A DNA stretch of 64,000 nucleotides from positions 1 through 64,000 of the forward strand of contig CBFGTV010000002.1 of NCBI GenBank assembly GCA_965652145.1. The letters are read 5' to 3'. A program made the translations under genes and the position numbers. The notes beneath the pieces were generated by a model, which was not told the origin of the DNA, made no database searches, and saw only the letters and a list, made by a program, of their open reading frames with translations. The stretch comes from CBFGTV01 sp965652145. GTDB taxonomy: Bacteria > Bacillota > Clostridia > Peptostreptococcales > Natronincolaceae. This document shows, one piece after another, positions 50,145 through 59,035 of this stretch; positions within the stretch are counted from its first letter, which is position 1, and every line of letters begins with the position of its first letter.

Positions 50145-50777
50145 ATGAAAGGTATTTTAGGAAGAAAGGTTGGAATGACTCAAATCTTCAATGAAGAAGG
50201 ACTAGTAATTCCTGTAACCGTAATAGAAATTGAGCCCAACGTTATAACCCAGGTGAAGACAACAGAAAAGGAAGGCTACAGTTCAATTCAAGTGGGTTTT
50301 GGTGCCATTAAAGAAAAAAATGTGAATAAGCCTTTAAAGGGACACTTTGAAAAGGCCGGTGTTCAAGCAAAACGAATCCTAAAGGAATTCAGGGTAGAAA
50401 ATTCCGCTGAATTTACAGTGGGTCAAGAGCTGAAGGCTGACCTGTTTCAGGCAGGTGACAAGGTAGATGTTACTGGAACCTCGAAAGGTAAAGGATTCCA
50501 AGGGGTTATTAAAAGACACGGACAGCGTAGCGGCCCAAGTGCCCATGGTTCCAGATACCATAGAAGACCAGGTTCAATGGGAGCTGCGACATTCCCCGGC
50601 AGAGTTTTTAAAGGTAAAAAACTGCCAGGACACATGGGAAATGTACAAATTACCATTCAAAATCTTGAGGTTGTTAAAATAGACGTCGAAAGAAATGCCC
50701 TGTTGGTAAAGGGAGCGGTTCCAGGACCAAAGCGTGGATTATTAACAATTAAAGAGACAATCAAGTCAGGAAAATAA
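50145..50777 (+). CDS. rplC: Ribosomal protein uL3
   Basis: 210 residues. One of the first proteins in 50S assembly, with an extension reaching the peptidyl transferase centre (QRSGPSAHGSRYHRRPGSMGA begins that loop). AGGAGGTG precedes the ATG. A 104-base gap separates it from rpsJ, the largest in the S10 operon. Confidence 0.96.
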   Translation: MKGILGRKVGMTQIFNEEGLVIPVTVIEIEPNVITQVKTTEKEGYSSIQVGFGAIKEKNVNKPLKGHFEKAGVQAKRILKEFRVENSAEFTVGQELKADLFQAGDKVDVTGTSKGKGFQGVIKRHGQRSGPSAHGSRYHRRPGSMGAATFPGRVFKGKKLPGHMGNVQITIQNLEVVKIDVERNALLVKGAVPGPKRGLLTIKETIKSGK

Positions 50778-50803
50778 TCTAACTACAGAAAGGAGGATTC
50801 AAC

Positions 50804-51427
50804 ATGCCTAAAGTAGCTGTTTTTAATATTTCAGGTCAACAAGTCAGTGAAATGGAATTAAACGACAATGTATTTGGAGTAAAAGTAAACGAACATGTAT
50901 TATATGAGGTAGTTAAAAACCAATTAGCCAATAAAAGACAGGGAACTCAATCTGCCCTAACCCGATCAGAAGTACGAGGTGGTGGTAGAAAGCCTTGGAG
51001 ACAAAAAGGAACCGGTAGAGCAAGACACGGTACAATTCGTTCTCCGCTATGGTCAGGTGGTGGTGTGGTATTTGCACCAAAACCAAGAGACTATCGATAT
51101 ACACTGCCAAAGAAGGTAAGAAGATTGGCGATGAAATCAGCCCTTACCTCTAAGGTGAACAGCAACGAACTGATTGTATTGGATGAGTTGCAGCTAACAA
51201 CACCTAAGACAAAGGATATGGCTAATATCCTAAAAAATCTAAAAGTAGATAAAAAAGCGTTAATCGTGATGGCCGAAAAGAATGAAGCCGTAATTAAATC
51301 AGCCAACAACATTCCAGGTGTTGAAACAACCCTAGTGAACACTTTAAACGTATATGATATCTTAAAATATGATAAATTTATCATTACGAAGGATGCTGTT
51401 GAGAAAGTGGAGGAGGTGTACGCATAA
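50804..51427 (+). CDS. rplD: Ribosomal protein uL4
   Basis: 207 residues. The long loop that lines the exit tunnel is RGGGRKPWRQKGTGRARHG, where macrolide contacts occur in other species. In gamma-proteobacteria L4 represses the S10 operon; whether it does so here is unknown. Its stop codon overlaps the rplW start by one base (TAATG). Confidence 0.96.
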   Translation: MPKVAVFNISGQQVSEMELNDNVFGVKVNEHVLYEVVKNQLANKRQGTQSALTRSEVRGGGRKPWRQKGTGRARHGTIRSPLWSGGGVVFAPKPRDYRYTLPKKVRRLAMKSALTSKVNSNELIVLDELQLTTPKTKDMANILKNLKVDKKALIVMAEKNEAVIKSANNIPGVETTLVNTLNVYDILKYDKFIITKDAVEKVEEVYA

Positions 51428-51717
51428 TGACGAATCCACATGATATCATTATTAGACCGGTAGTCAGCGAACAAAGCATGGACCAAATGGCCGACAAGAA
51501 ATACACATTTGTGGTAAGAAAGAAGGCCAACAAGACTGAAATTAAAAAAGCCGTAGAAAAGGTTTTTGGTGTTAAGGTAGATAAAGTAAACACAAGCAAC
51601 ATGCTTGGAAAATATAAGCGAATGGGTGCCAACGTTGGTAAAAGAGCAGACTGGAAAAAGGCTGTTGTTACATTGAAGCCCGACAGCAAAGAAATTGAAT
51701 TCTTTGAAGGCATGTAA
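51427..51717 (+). CDS. rplW: Ribosomal protein uL23
   Basis: 96 residues at the exit-tunnel rim, a docking point for trigger factor and SRP. Conserved HDIIIRPVVSEQSM at the start and KYTFVVRKKANKTEIKKAVE. Translationally coupled to rplD by the shared base at 51427. Confidence 0.96.
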   Translation: MTNPHDIIIRPVVSEQSMDQMADKKYTFVVRKKANKTEIKKAVEKVFGVKVDKVNTSNMLGKYKRMGANVGKRADWKKAVVTLKPDSKEIEFFEGM

Positions 51718-51751
51718 CCCATAGACTGGAAATAAGAAGGAGGGAATTAGA

Positions 51752-52582
51752 ATGGGTATTAAAAAGTTTAATCCTACTTCGCCAGCGATCAGACAGATGA
51801 CGGTGTCTACCTTCGAAGAAATCACAAAGGTAGAGCCCGAAAAATCCTTAGTTGAGACCCTGTCTAAATCCGGTGGTAGAAATGCACATGGTAAAATTAC
51901 CGTTCGTCACCGTGGCGGTGGAAATAAAAGAAAATACAGAATTATTGACTTTAAGCGAAATAAGGATGGTATTGAGGCAAGGGTTGCTTCCATCGAATAC
52001 GATCCAAACCGATCCGCTAATATTGCTCTATTAAATTATGCAGATGGTGAAAAGAGATATATCATTGCTCCAAACGGCCTAAGGGTTAATGATGTTGTTG
52101 TATCGGGCCCTGATGCAGATATTAAAGTAGGAAATGCATTACCTTTGAACAACATTCCAGTAGGTACTGTGGTTCATAATATTGAAATGAAGCCCGGTAA
52201 AGGCGGACAAATTGCCAGAGCTGCTGGAAATTCTGCCCAATTAATGGCTAAGGAAGGTAAGTATGCACTATTAAGATTACCATCTGGCGAAATCAGATAT
52301 ATTAGTATCAACTGTAAAGCCACCATTGGACAAGTAGGAAACCTGGATCATGAAAACATCACCATTGGTAAGGCTGGTAGAAAGAGAAACATGGGTATCA
52401 GACCTACCGTAAGAGGTTCTGTTATGAATCCAAATGACCATCCTCACGGTGGTGGTGAAGGTAGAGCACCAATCGGTAGACCATCACCAGTTACACCTTG
52501 GGGTAAGCCTGCACTTGGATACAAGACTCGAAACAAGAAAAAGGCTTCCAGCAAGTTTATCGTTTCTGGCAGAAAGAAATAG
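51752..52582 (+). CDS. rplB: Ribosomal protein uL2
   Basis: 276 residues, needed for subunit joining and peptidyl transfer. RHRGGGNKRKYRIIDFKR, GRKRNMGIRPTVRGSVMNP and the PHGGGEGRAPIG segment with the key histidine are all present. AGGAGGG precedes the ATG. Confidence 0.97.
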   Translation: MGIKKFNPTSPAIRQMTVSTFEEITKVEPEKSLVETLSKSGGRNAHGKITVRHRGGGNKRKYRIIDFKRNKDGIEARVASIEYDPNRSANIALLNYADGEKRYIIAPNGLRVNDVVVSGPDADIKVGNALPLNNIPVGTVVHNIEMKPGKGGQIARAAGNSAQLMAKEGKYALLRLPSGEIRYISINCKATIGQVGNLDHENITIGKAGRKRNMGIRPTVRGSVMNPNDHPHGGGEGRAPIGRPSPVTPWGKPALGYKTRNKKKASSKFIVSGRKK

Positions 52583-52633
52583 GATAAATGCCTATAGATA
52601 AGCCATATAAGGTTTCTGAAGGGAGGAAAAGTA

Positions 52634-52915
52634 ATGAGTAGATCAGTGAAAAAAGGACCTTTTATTCATAAGGGATTATATAAAAAAATCGAAGAAATGA
52701 ATAAAAATGGGGAAAAGAAGGTTATTAAAACTTGGTCAAGGGCCTCCACAATTTTCCCAAATATGATCGGACACACGCTGGCTGTGCATGACGGAAGAAA
52801 GCACGTGCCTGTTTATGTCACTGAGGATATGGTTGGACACAAGCTTGGTGAATTTGCCCCAACTAGAACCTACAGAGGACATGACGATAACGAAAAAACA
52901 TCTAAAAGAAAATAG
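52634..52915 (+). CDS. rpsS: Ribosomal protein uS19
   Basis: 93 residues. SRSVKKGPFIHKGLYKKIEE and TWSRASTIFPNMIGHTLAVH are typical. It lies at the 30S head near the A-site finger. GAAGGGAGG precedes the ATG. Confidence 0.96.
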   Translation: MSRSVKKGPFIHKGLYKKIEEMNKNGEKKVIKTWSRASTIFPNMIGHTLAVHDGRKHVPVYVTEDMVGHKLGEFAPTRTYRGHDDNEKTSKRK

Positions 52916-52948
52916 AAGAACTTTTCATTATGAAAGGAGGTTGTCATT

Positions 52949-53281
52949 GTGGAAGCAAGAGCAATCGCTAGGTTTGTAAGAATCGCCCCAAGAAAAGCGC
53001 AACAGGTTGTAGACATTGTTAGAGGAAAACAGGTGGATGAAGCTTTAGCAATTCTTAAATTTACCCCTAAGGCTGCAGCACCTATCGTATATAAATTGAT
53101 CCAATCAGCAGCTGCAAACGCTGAAAATAACAACAATATGGATAGAGAAAAGTTGTTTGTTGCAGAAATTTACGCCAATCAAGGACCAACCATGAAACGA
53201 TTCAGACCGAGGGCTCAAGGTCGTGCAACGACAATTAGAAAGAGAACCAGCCATATTGGAGTTGTTGTAAAAGAAAAATAA
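52949..53281 (+). CDS. rplV: Ribosomal protein uL22
   Basis: 110 residues from GTG 52949, 8 bases after AAAGGAGG. The beta-hairpin that lines the exit tunnel is in EIYANQGPTMKRFRPRAQGR; the erythromycin-relevant loop is intact. Conserved ARFVRIAPRKAQQVVDIVRG near the start. Confidence 0.96.
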   Translation: MEARAIARFVRIAPRKAQQVVDIVRGKQVDEALAILKFTPKAAAPIVYKLIQSAAANAENNNNMDREKLFVAEIYANQGPTMKRFRPRAQGRATTIRKRTSHIGVVVKEK

Positions 53282-53299
53282 GATCAAGGAGGGAAAAGA

Positions 53300-54016
53300 A
53301 TGGGCCAAAAAGTTAATCCCCATGGGTTAAGAGTTGGAATTATTAAAGACTGGGATACGAAATGGTTTGCCAATAAAAAAGACTTTTCAGGCTTTTTATT
53401 AGAAGACCATAACATCCGTAAATATATCAAGAAAAAGCTGTTTTTATCCGGTATTGCCAAAACAGAGATCGAAAGAGCGGCCAATAATCGTGTAAAGGTA
53501 AATGTTCATACTGCTAAGCCAGGTATGGTAATTGGTAAGGGCGGTCAAGGAGTTGAAGACCTTCGTAAGGACCTTGAGAAGCTGACTGGTAAGCAGGTAG
53601 TAGTGAACGTAGTAGAGGTGAAAAATCCTGATATTGATGCACAGCTTGTGGCAGAAAGTATTGCTTTCCAATTGGAAAGACGGGTTTCCTTCAGAAGAGC
53701 CATGAAGCAGGCAATGCAAAGAGCCATGAGAGCAGGAGCCAAGGGTATTAAGGTTGCCACTTCAGGAAGATTAGGTGGTGCGGAAATGGCCAGAAGAGAA
53801 GGCTATAATCAAGGAAATGTGCCACTTCATACCCTAAGAGCAGATATTGATTACGGATTCCACGAGGCTGACACCACCTACGGAAAACTTGGTGTTAAGG
53901 TTTGGATCTACAAGGGTGAAATTCTGCCAACTAAGGGAAGAGTAACAGAAGAAGCGGCAGAGGCTCCCAGAACAGAAGATAGAGCTAAGAGGGGCAGAAA
54001 AAGAGAATCGAAGTAA
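53300..54016 (+). CDS. rpsC: Ribosomal protein uS3
   Basis: 238 residues. MGQKVNPHGLRVGIIKDWDT, a KH domain with GMVIGKGGQGVEDLRKDLEK, and the C-terminal domain (GRLGGAEMARREGYNQGNVP). A basic tail of about 20 residues ends the protein. Part of the mRNA entry channel helicase. Confidence 0.97.
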   Translation: MGQKVNPHGLRVGIIKDWDTKWFANKKDFSGFLLEDHNIRKYIKKKLFLSGIAKTEIERAANNRVKVNVHTAKPGMVIGKGGQGVEDLRKDLEKLTGKQVVVNVVEVKNPDIDAQLVAESIAFQLERRVSFRRAMKQAMQRAMRAGAKGIKVATSGRLGGAEMARREGYNQGNVPLHTLRADIDYGFHEADTTYGKLGVKVWIYKGEILPTKGRVTEEAAEAPRTEDRAKRGRKRESK

Positions 54017-54047
54017 ATATCGGCCTTACAGAAAGGAGGAATAGTGC

Positions 54048-54491
54048 ATGTTAATGCCTAAAAGAGTCAAACGTCGTAGAGTGCATAGAGGCAAAATGTC
54101 GGGTCAAGCCCACAAAGGGAATAAGGTTTCATATGGAGAGTATGGTATTATGGCTTTAGAGCCAGCCTGGATTACATCTAATCAAATCGAAGCAGCCCGT
54201 ATTGCCATGACCAGATCGATTAAAAGAGGGGGTAAAGTTTGGATTAAAATCTTCCCTCATAAGCCAGTAACAAAGAAGCCTGCTGAAACCCGTATGGGTG
54301 CTGGTAAAGGTTCGCCTGAATTCTGGGTGGCAGTCGTTAAGCCAGGTAGAGTTATGTTTGAAATTGCAGGAGTTTCAGAAGAAAAGGCAAGAGAAGCCAT
54401 GAGACTTGCTATTCATAAACTGCCTATTAAATGTAAGTTTGTAACACGTCAAGAATTAGAAGCAAAGGGTGGTGAAGCTGATGAAAGCTAA
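54048..54491 (+). CDS. rplP: Ribosomal protein uL16
   Basis: 147 residues at the A-site side of the 50S subunit. MLMPKRVKRRRVHRGKMSG at the start and KPAETRMGAGKGSPEFWVA are signature segments. AAAGGAGG precedes the ATG. It overlaps rpmC by 11 bases. Confidence 0.96.
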   Translation: MLMPKRVKRRRVHRGKMSGQAHKGNKVSYGEYGIMALEPAWITSNQIEAARIAMTRSIKRGGKVWIKIFPHKPVTKKPAETRMGAGKGSPEFWVAVVKPGRVMFEIAGVSEEKAREAMRLAIHKLPIKCKFVTRQELEAKGGEADES

Positions 54492-54684
54492 TTCTTTAAG
54501 AGATATGACAGAAGTTGAATTGAATCAAAAGTTAAACGATCTGAAAGGTGAGTTATTTAACCTGCGTTTCCAGTTAGCAACAGGCCAGCTTGAAAACCCT
54601 TTAACAATTCGAAATGTCCGTAGAGATATTGCGAAGGTTAAAACCATTATCCGTGAAAGAGAAATAAAAAAAGTAAAGGCATAA
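54481..54684 (+). CDS. rpmC: Ribosomal protein uL29
   Basis: 67 residues from ATG 54481 (MKANSLRDMTEVELNQKLND), a two-helix protein near the exit tunnel. The GTG at 54469 is in frame but has no ribosome binding site; GGTGGTG before 54481 fits. It starts inside rplP, so the two are translationally coupled. Confidence 0.94.
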   Translation: MKANSLRDMTEVELNQKLNDLKGELFNLRFQLATGQLENPLTIRNVRRDIAKVKTIIREREIKKVKA

Positions 54685-54715
54685 TAATTCGAGGGTATGA
54701 AAGGAGGCCAATTAC

Positions 54716-54970
54716 ATGGAAAGAGGGCTTAGAAAGACCAGAGTAGGTCGAGTCGTCAGTGATAAAATGGATAAGACAATTGTTGTTCTTGTTGAAGACT
54801 TTGTACGTCATCCCCTTTATGGGAAAGCAGTAAAAAGAACAATCAAATTTAAAGCACATGATGAACAAAATGAGTGCGGCATTGGTGATCGTGTAAGAAT
54901 TATGGAAACTAGACCCCTATCTAAGGATAAAAGATGGAGACTAGTGAAGATCGTTGAAAAGGCGAAATAA
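54716..54970 (+). CDS. rpsQ: Ribosomal protein uS17
   Basis: 84 residues with an OB fold. GRVVSDKMDKTIVVLVEDFV and GDRVRIMETRPLSKDKRWRL are conserved. AAAGGAGG precedes the ATG. Confidence 0.96.
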   Translation: MERGLRKTRVGRVVSDKMDKTIVVLVEDFVRHPLYGKAVKRTIKFKAHDEQNECGIGDRVRIMETRPLSKDKRWRLVKIVEKAK

Positions 54971-54997
54971 TTTTTTGATGCGAAGGGAGGTCCTACG

Positions 54998-55366
54998 ATG
55001 ATTCAACAGGAATCAAGACTTAAAGTTGCAGATAACTCTGGTGCTAAGGAGTTGCTTTGTATCCGAGTATTAGGTGGTACAAGAAGAAGATATGCAAGAG
55101 TGGGTGATGTTATCATCTGTACAGTTAAAAGTGCAACACCAGGGGGTGTTGTAAAAAAAGGCCAAGTTGTTAGGGCTGTGGTCGTAAGAACATCTTCAGA
55201 TATTCGACGTAAGGACGGTTCTTATATTAAATTTGATGAGAATGCGGCGGTAATCGTAAAGGAAGATAAACAACCGGTAGGAACTCGGATCTTTGGGCCG
55301 GTAACAAGAGAACTTAGAGAAAGAGACTTTATGAAAATCGTCTCATTAGCTCCAGAAGTATTATAA
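54998..55366 (+). CDS. rplN: Ribosomal protein uL14
   Basis: 122 residues. MIQQESRLKVADNSGAKELL and the GPVTRELRERDFMKIVSLAP end are diagnostic. Binds RsfS during dormancy in other bacteria. GGGAGG precedes the ATG. Confidence 0.97.
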   Translation: MIQQESRLKVADNSGAKELLCIRVLGGTRRRYARVGDVIICTVKSATPGGVVKKGQVVRAVVVRTSSDIRRKDGSYIKFDENAAVIVKEDKQPVGTRIFGPVTRELRERDFMKIVSLAPEVL

Positions 55367-55384
55367 TCAAGGAGGTGTCATTTA

Positions 55385-55696
55385 ATGCACGTCAAAAAAG
55401 GTGATACAGTAGTTGTCATTTCTGGCAAAGACAAAGGAAAAAAAGGCAAAGTACTTCAGGCCTATCCTAAGAAAAATCGCGTAATTGTTGAAGGGGTTAA
55501 TATTGTAACAAAACATCAAAAACCCAACCAACAAATGCAGCAAGGGGGCATTATTCACCGGGAAGCTGCTATCCATGCGTCTAATGTAATGATTTTTGAT
55601 AAAAAGGCGAACCAAGGCGTTCGAGTTGGATATAAAGTGTTGGAAAATGGTGAAAAGGTTAGAGTAAGCAAAAAGACAGGAGAAGTTTTAGATTAA
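55385..55696 (+). CDS. rplX: Ribosomal protein uL24
   Basis: 103 residues with a KOW motif at the start (KKGDTVVVISGKDKGKKGKV). One of the two assembly-initiator proteins of the 50S subunit. AAGGAGGTG precedes the ATG. Confidence 0.96.
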   Translation: MHVKKGDTVVVISGKDKGKKGKVLQAYPKKNRVIVEGVNIVTKHQKPNQQMQQGGIIHREAAIHASNVMIFDKKANQGVRVGYKVLENGEKVRVSKKTGEVLD

Positions 55697-55723
55697 CCTG
55701 AATGAAGGGAGGTACATTTCAGC

Positions 55724-56263
55724 ATGGCTAGATTAAAAGAAAAATATATAAACGAAGTTAGTCCAGCACTAATGGAGAAGTTTGGATATAAAAATGTGAT
55801 GGAAATTCCTAAGCTAGAGAAGATTGTCGTAAATATGGGTGTGGGTGAAGCTAAAGATAACTCAAAAACCTTAGAAGGAGCCGTGAAGGAATTAGCTGAA
55901 ATCACCGGCCAAAAGCCAGTGATTACGAAGGCTAAGAAATCCGTTTCTAACTTTAAAATTCGTGAAGGTATGCCTATCGGAACTAAGGTTACCCTTAGAG
56001 GCGAAAAAATGTATGATTTTGCAGATAAGCTAATCAACATTTCCCTTCCCCGGGTTAGAGACTTCAGAGGTGTCAGCATTAATGCCTTCGACGGAAGAGG
56101 AAACTATGCCCTAGGAATTAAGGATCAACTGATTTTCCCTGAAATTGATTACGATAAGGTAGAAAAGGTTCGTGGAATGGATATTGTTTTTGTAACATCA
56201 GCAAAAACCGACGAAGAATGCCGGGAACTGTTAAGTTTAATGGGAATGCCTTTTGCAAAGTAG
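55724..56263 (+). CDS. rplE: Ribosomal protein uL5
   Basis: 179 residues, binds 5S rRNA and contacts P-site tRNA. KIVVNMGVGEAKDNSKTLEG, RVTLRG-like GTKVTLRGEKMYDF and DFRGVSINAFDGRGNYALG are visible. GGGAGG precedes the ATG. Confidence 0.97.
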   Translation: MARLKEKYINEVSPALMEKFGYKNVMEIPKLEKIVVNMGVGEAKDNSKTLEGAVKELAEITGQKPVITKAKKSVSNFKIREGMPIGTKVTLRGEKMYDFADKLINISLPRVRDFRGVSINAFDGRGNYALGIKDQLIFPEIDYDKVEKVRGMDIVFVTSAKTDEECRELLSLMGMPFAK

Positions 56264-56281
56264 AAGAGGAGGGAAAAACGA

Positions 56282-56467
56282 GTGGCGAAAAAATCTTTGA
56301 TCGTTAAACAATCGAGAAAACCCAAATATAAAACTCGTGCCTATACGAGATGTACTATATGCGGAAGACCTCATGCTGTATTAAGAAAGTTCGGTATATG
56401 CCGTATTTGTTTTAGAGAATTAGCTTATAAAGGCCAAATACCAGGTGTAAGAAAAGCAAGCTGGTAG
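56282..56467 (+). CDS. rpsN: Ribosomal protein uS14, zinc type
   Basis: 61 residues from GTG 56282, with GAGGAGGG upstream. Four cysteines (C24, C27, C40, C43) form the zinc site of the short type Z S14. It ends VRKASW as in relatives. Confidence 0.96.
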   Translation: MAKKSLIVKQSRKPKYKTRAYTRCTICGRPHAVLRKFGICRICFRELAYKGQIPGVRKASW

Positions 56468-56489
56468 AATTGGGGAGGAGGTAAAGAAA

Positions 56490-56888
56490 ATGACAATGAC
56501 AGATCCAATTGCAGATATGCTGACCCGTATTCGAAACGCAAATGCTGTAAAACATGAAACTGTTGATGTGCCTGCATCAAACTTAAAAAAGGAAATAGCT
56601 AACATCCTTTTAAATGAAGGCTTTGTGAAGGGCTTTGATGTAATAGAGGACGGAAAACAAGGTATTTTAAGAATACAGCTTAAATACGGAAAAGATAAAG
56701 AAAAGGTGTTAACTGGCATTAAGAGAATTTCGAAGCCAGGACTAAGGGTATATGCCAAGAAGGACGAGATTCCAAGAGTATTAGGTGGATTAGGAGTAGC
56801 AGTCATCTCTACTTCAAAGGGAATCGTAACCGATAAGATAGCAAGAAAAGAAGGCATTGGCGGAGAAGTAATCGCTTATATCTGGTAG
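56490..56888 (+). CDS. rpsH: Ribosomal protein uS8
   Basis: 132 residues: MTDPIADMLTRIRNANAVKH at the start and the RNA-binding ISTSKGIVTDKIARKEGIGG end. In E. coli S8 is the repressor of the spc operon; I see no obvious copy of its target here. GGAGGAGG precedes the ATG. Confidence 0.96.
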   Translation: MTMTDPIADMLTRIRNANAVKHETVDVPASNLKKEIANILLNEGFVKGFDVIEDGKQGILRIQLKYGKDKEKVLTGIKRISKPGLRVYAKKDEIPRVLGGLGVAVISTSKGIVTDKIARKEGIGGEVIAYIW

Positions 56889-56917
56889 TCGCAATCAATA
56901 GATAAGGAGGTGCAAGC

Positions 56918-57457
56918 ATGTCAAGAATAGGTAATAAGCCGATTGAAATACCACAAGGTGTGGAAATTAATATAGATGAAAAAAATGTTGTTACGGTTAA
57001 AGGGCCTTTGGGCGTTTTATCGGAGCAAATTCACAAGGATATCGAATTTAAGACAGAGGGAAACCAATTAGTGGTTTTAAGACCTACAGAAAATAAAAAG
57101 CACAAATCATTACACGGCCTTTCAAGAACTTTAGTTGCCAATATGGTTCAAGGGGTAACAAAGGGCTTTGAAAAGAAGCTTGAGCTTGTAGGGGTAGGTT
57201 ATCGTGCCAATAAGCAAGGCAAAAAGCTTGTATTAAACCTTGGTTATTCCCATCCAGTTGAAATGGTGGAGCCTGAGGGAATCACCGTTGAAGTACCTAG
57301 CCAAACTGAGGTTCTTGTAAAGGGAATCAATAAGCAGAAAGTTGGAAACTATGCTGCGAAGATTCGTGAACAAAGAAAGCCTGAACCATATAAGGGCAAA
57401 GGTGTTCGATACGCTGGTGAAGTAATCAGACGTAAAGAAGGTAAAACTGGAAAGTAA
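56918..57457 (+). CDS. rplF: Ribosomal protein uL6
   Basis: 179 residues with two related domains. SRIGNKPIEIPQGVEINIDE, the VQGVTKGFEKKLELVGVGYR centre and KPEPYKGKGVRYAGEVIRRK are conserved. It lies near the sarcin-ricin loop. AAGGAGGTG precedes the ATG. Confidence 0.97.
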   Translation: MSRIGNKPIEIPQGVEINIDEKNVVTVKGPLGVLSEQIHKDIEFKTEGNQLVVLRPTENKKHKSLHGLSRTLVANMVQGVTKGFEKKLELVGVGYRANKQGKKLVLNLGYSHPVEMVEPEGITVEVPSQTEVLVKGINKQKVGNYAAKIREQRKPEPYKGKGVRYAGEVIRRKEGKTGK

Positions 57458-57476
57458 TTGAAAGGAGTGATACGAG

Positions 57477-57845
57477 GTGTTTAAAAAGGTAAGCAAAAAC
57501 CTTACAAGAAAGAAAAGACATACAAGAGTTCGTGGAAAAGTCTTCGGTACTCCTCAACGTCCAAGATTAAACGTGTATCGAAGCTTAACCAATATCTACG
57601 CTCAAATTATAGATGATGTCGATGGAAAAACCCTAGTTGCTGCTTCCAGCCTGGATAACGAAATTAAAGGGAAGGTAAACAGCACTGGTAATCAAGAGGC
57701 CGCCAAGCTGGTAGGTCAATTAGTTGCCAAGAAGGCACTAGATAAGGGAATCGAAACAGTTACCTTTGACCGTGGCGGCTATATTTACCACGGAAGAGTG
57801 AAGGCCCTTGCAGAAGGAGCCAGAGAAACCGGTCTTAAGTTTTAA
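57477..57845 (+). CDS. rplR: Ribosomal protein uL18
   Basis: 122 residues from GTG 57477, after AAAGGAG with a somewhat long gap. RKKRHTRVRGKVFGTPQRPR and TFDRGGYIYHGRVKALAEGA are typical. Binds 5S rRNA with uL5. Confidence 0.95.
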   Translation: MFKKVSKNLTRKKRHTRVRGKVFGTPQRPRLNVYRSLTNIYAQIIDDVDGKTLVAASSLDNEIKGKVNSTGNQEAAKLVGQLVAKKALDKGIETVTFDRGGYIYHGRVKALAEGARETGLKF

Positions 57846-57863
57846 TAAGAAGGAGGGAAATAG

Positions 57864-58373
57864 ATGCAACGAAATAAGCTGATCGATGCAAGTCAATTGG
57901 ATGTTAAAGAGCATGTGATAGATATAAGACGTGTCACCAAGGTTGTTAAGGGTGGTAGAAATTTTAGATTTGCTGCATTGGTGGTTGTTGGTGATGAAAA
58001 CGGACATGTGGGAATTGGATCCGGAAAAGCAATGGAAATTCCAGACGCTATCCGTAAGGGAATTCAAGATGCTAAAAAGAACATGATTCAGGTGCCCATT
58101 GTTGGTACGACAATTCCCCACGAAGTTATCGGACACTTCGGAGCAGGTAATGTACTAATTATGCCTGCAAAGGAAGGTACCGGTATCATCGCCGGCGGAC
58201 CAGTACGTGCTGTATTGGAGCTGGCAGGACTTAAGGATGTAAGAGCAAAATCTCTTGGTACAAATAACTCTAGAAATATGGTTAATGCAACAATCGATGG
58301 ATTAAACCAATTAAAGAGGGTTGAAGAGGTTGCAAAACTAAGAGGTAAGTCCGTAGAAGAACTCTTAGGTTAG
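57864..58373 (+). CDS. rpsE: Ribosomal protein uS5
   Basis: 169 residues. A dsRBD-like N-terminal domain (KVVKGGRNFRFAALVVVGDE) with the spectinomycin-contacting loop intact, and a C-terminal domain with KSLGTNNSRNMVNATIDGL. AAGGAGGG precedes the ATG. Confidence 0.97.
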   Translation: MQRNKLIDASQLDVKEHVIDIRRVTKVVKGGRNFRFAALVVVGDENGHVGIGSGKAMEIPDAIRKGIQDAKKNMIQVPIVGTTIPHEVIGHFGAGNVLIMPAKEGTGIIAGGPVRAVLELAGLKDVRAKSLGTNNSRNMVNATIDGLNQLKRVEEVAKLRGKSVEELLG

Positions 58374-58385
58374 GAGGGAAAATCC

Positions 58386-58568
58386 ATGGCGAAAGCGCTG
58401 AAAATAAAATTGGTAAGAAGTACCATTGGAACGCTGCCTAAGCAAAGAAAGACAATTGAGGCTTTAGGCTTGAAAAAAATAGGCCATACTGTAGAGATTG
58501 TAGATAATCCTCAGACAAGAGGAATGGTTGAAGTCGTAAAACACTTGGTTGAAGTGACTGAAATCTAG
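58386..58568 (+). CDS. rpmD: Ribosomal protein uL30
   Basis: 60 residues: KIKLVRSTIGTLPKQRKTIE and QTRGMVEVVKHLVEV. Short bacterial form. It lies 12 bases after rpsE, with AGGAGGG upstream. Confidence 0.96.
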   Translation: MAKALKIKLVRSTIGTLPKQRKTIEALGLKKIGHTVEIVDNPQTRGMVEVVKHLVEVTEI

Positions 58569-58590
58569 TTGAATTAAAGGAGGTGTAGAC

Positions 58591-59034
58591 ATGAAATTAC
58601 ATGAACTTAAACCTGCTAAGGGTGCTGTCAGAGGTACTAAGAGAAAAGGTAGAGGTACAGGAAGCGGTCTTGGTAAAACTGCCGGCCGTGGTGCCAACGG
58701 ACAAAACGCCAGAAGCGGTGGTGGTGTAAGAGTGGGATTTGAAGGAGGACAAATGCCTCTTATCAGAAGAATCCCTAAAAGAGGATTTACAAACGTATTT
58801 AAGAAGCAATTCAATACAGTGAATGTTGATGCTTTAAATATATTTGATAATGGTACAGAAGTGACAATAGACCTTTTAAAGGAAAAGGGAATTGTTAAGA
58901 AGATTGAGAAGGACGGTCTAAAAATACTAGGCGATGGCAACTTAGAGAAGAGCATTACGATCAAGGCTCAAAAATTTACAAAAGCAGCCGTTGAGAAGAT
59001 TGAAGCTGCTGGAGGAAAGGCAGAGGTGATCTAA
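58591..59034 (+). CDS. rplO: Ribosomal protein uL15
   Basis: 147 residues. The Gly/Arg-rich N-terminal extension (GRGTGSGLGKTAGRGANGQN) threads into 23S rRNA, and FEGGQMPLIRRIPKRGFTN follows. Its stop is one base before the secY start. Confidence 0.96.
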   Translation: MKLHELKPAKGAVRGTKRKGRGTGSGLGKTAGRGANGQNARSGGGVRVGFEGGQMPLIRRIPKRGFTNVFKKQFNTVNVDALNIFDNGTEVTIDLLKEKGIVKKIEKDGLKILGDGNLEKSITIKAQKFTKAAVEKIEAAGGKAEVI

Positions 59035-59035
59035 G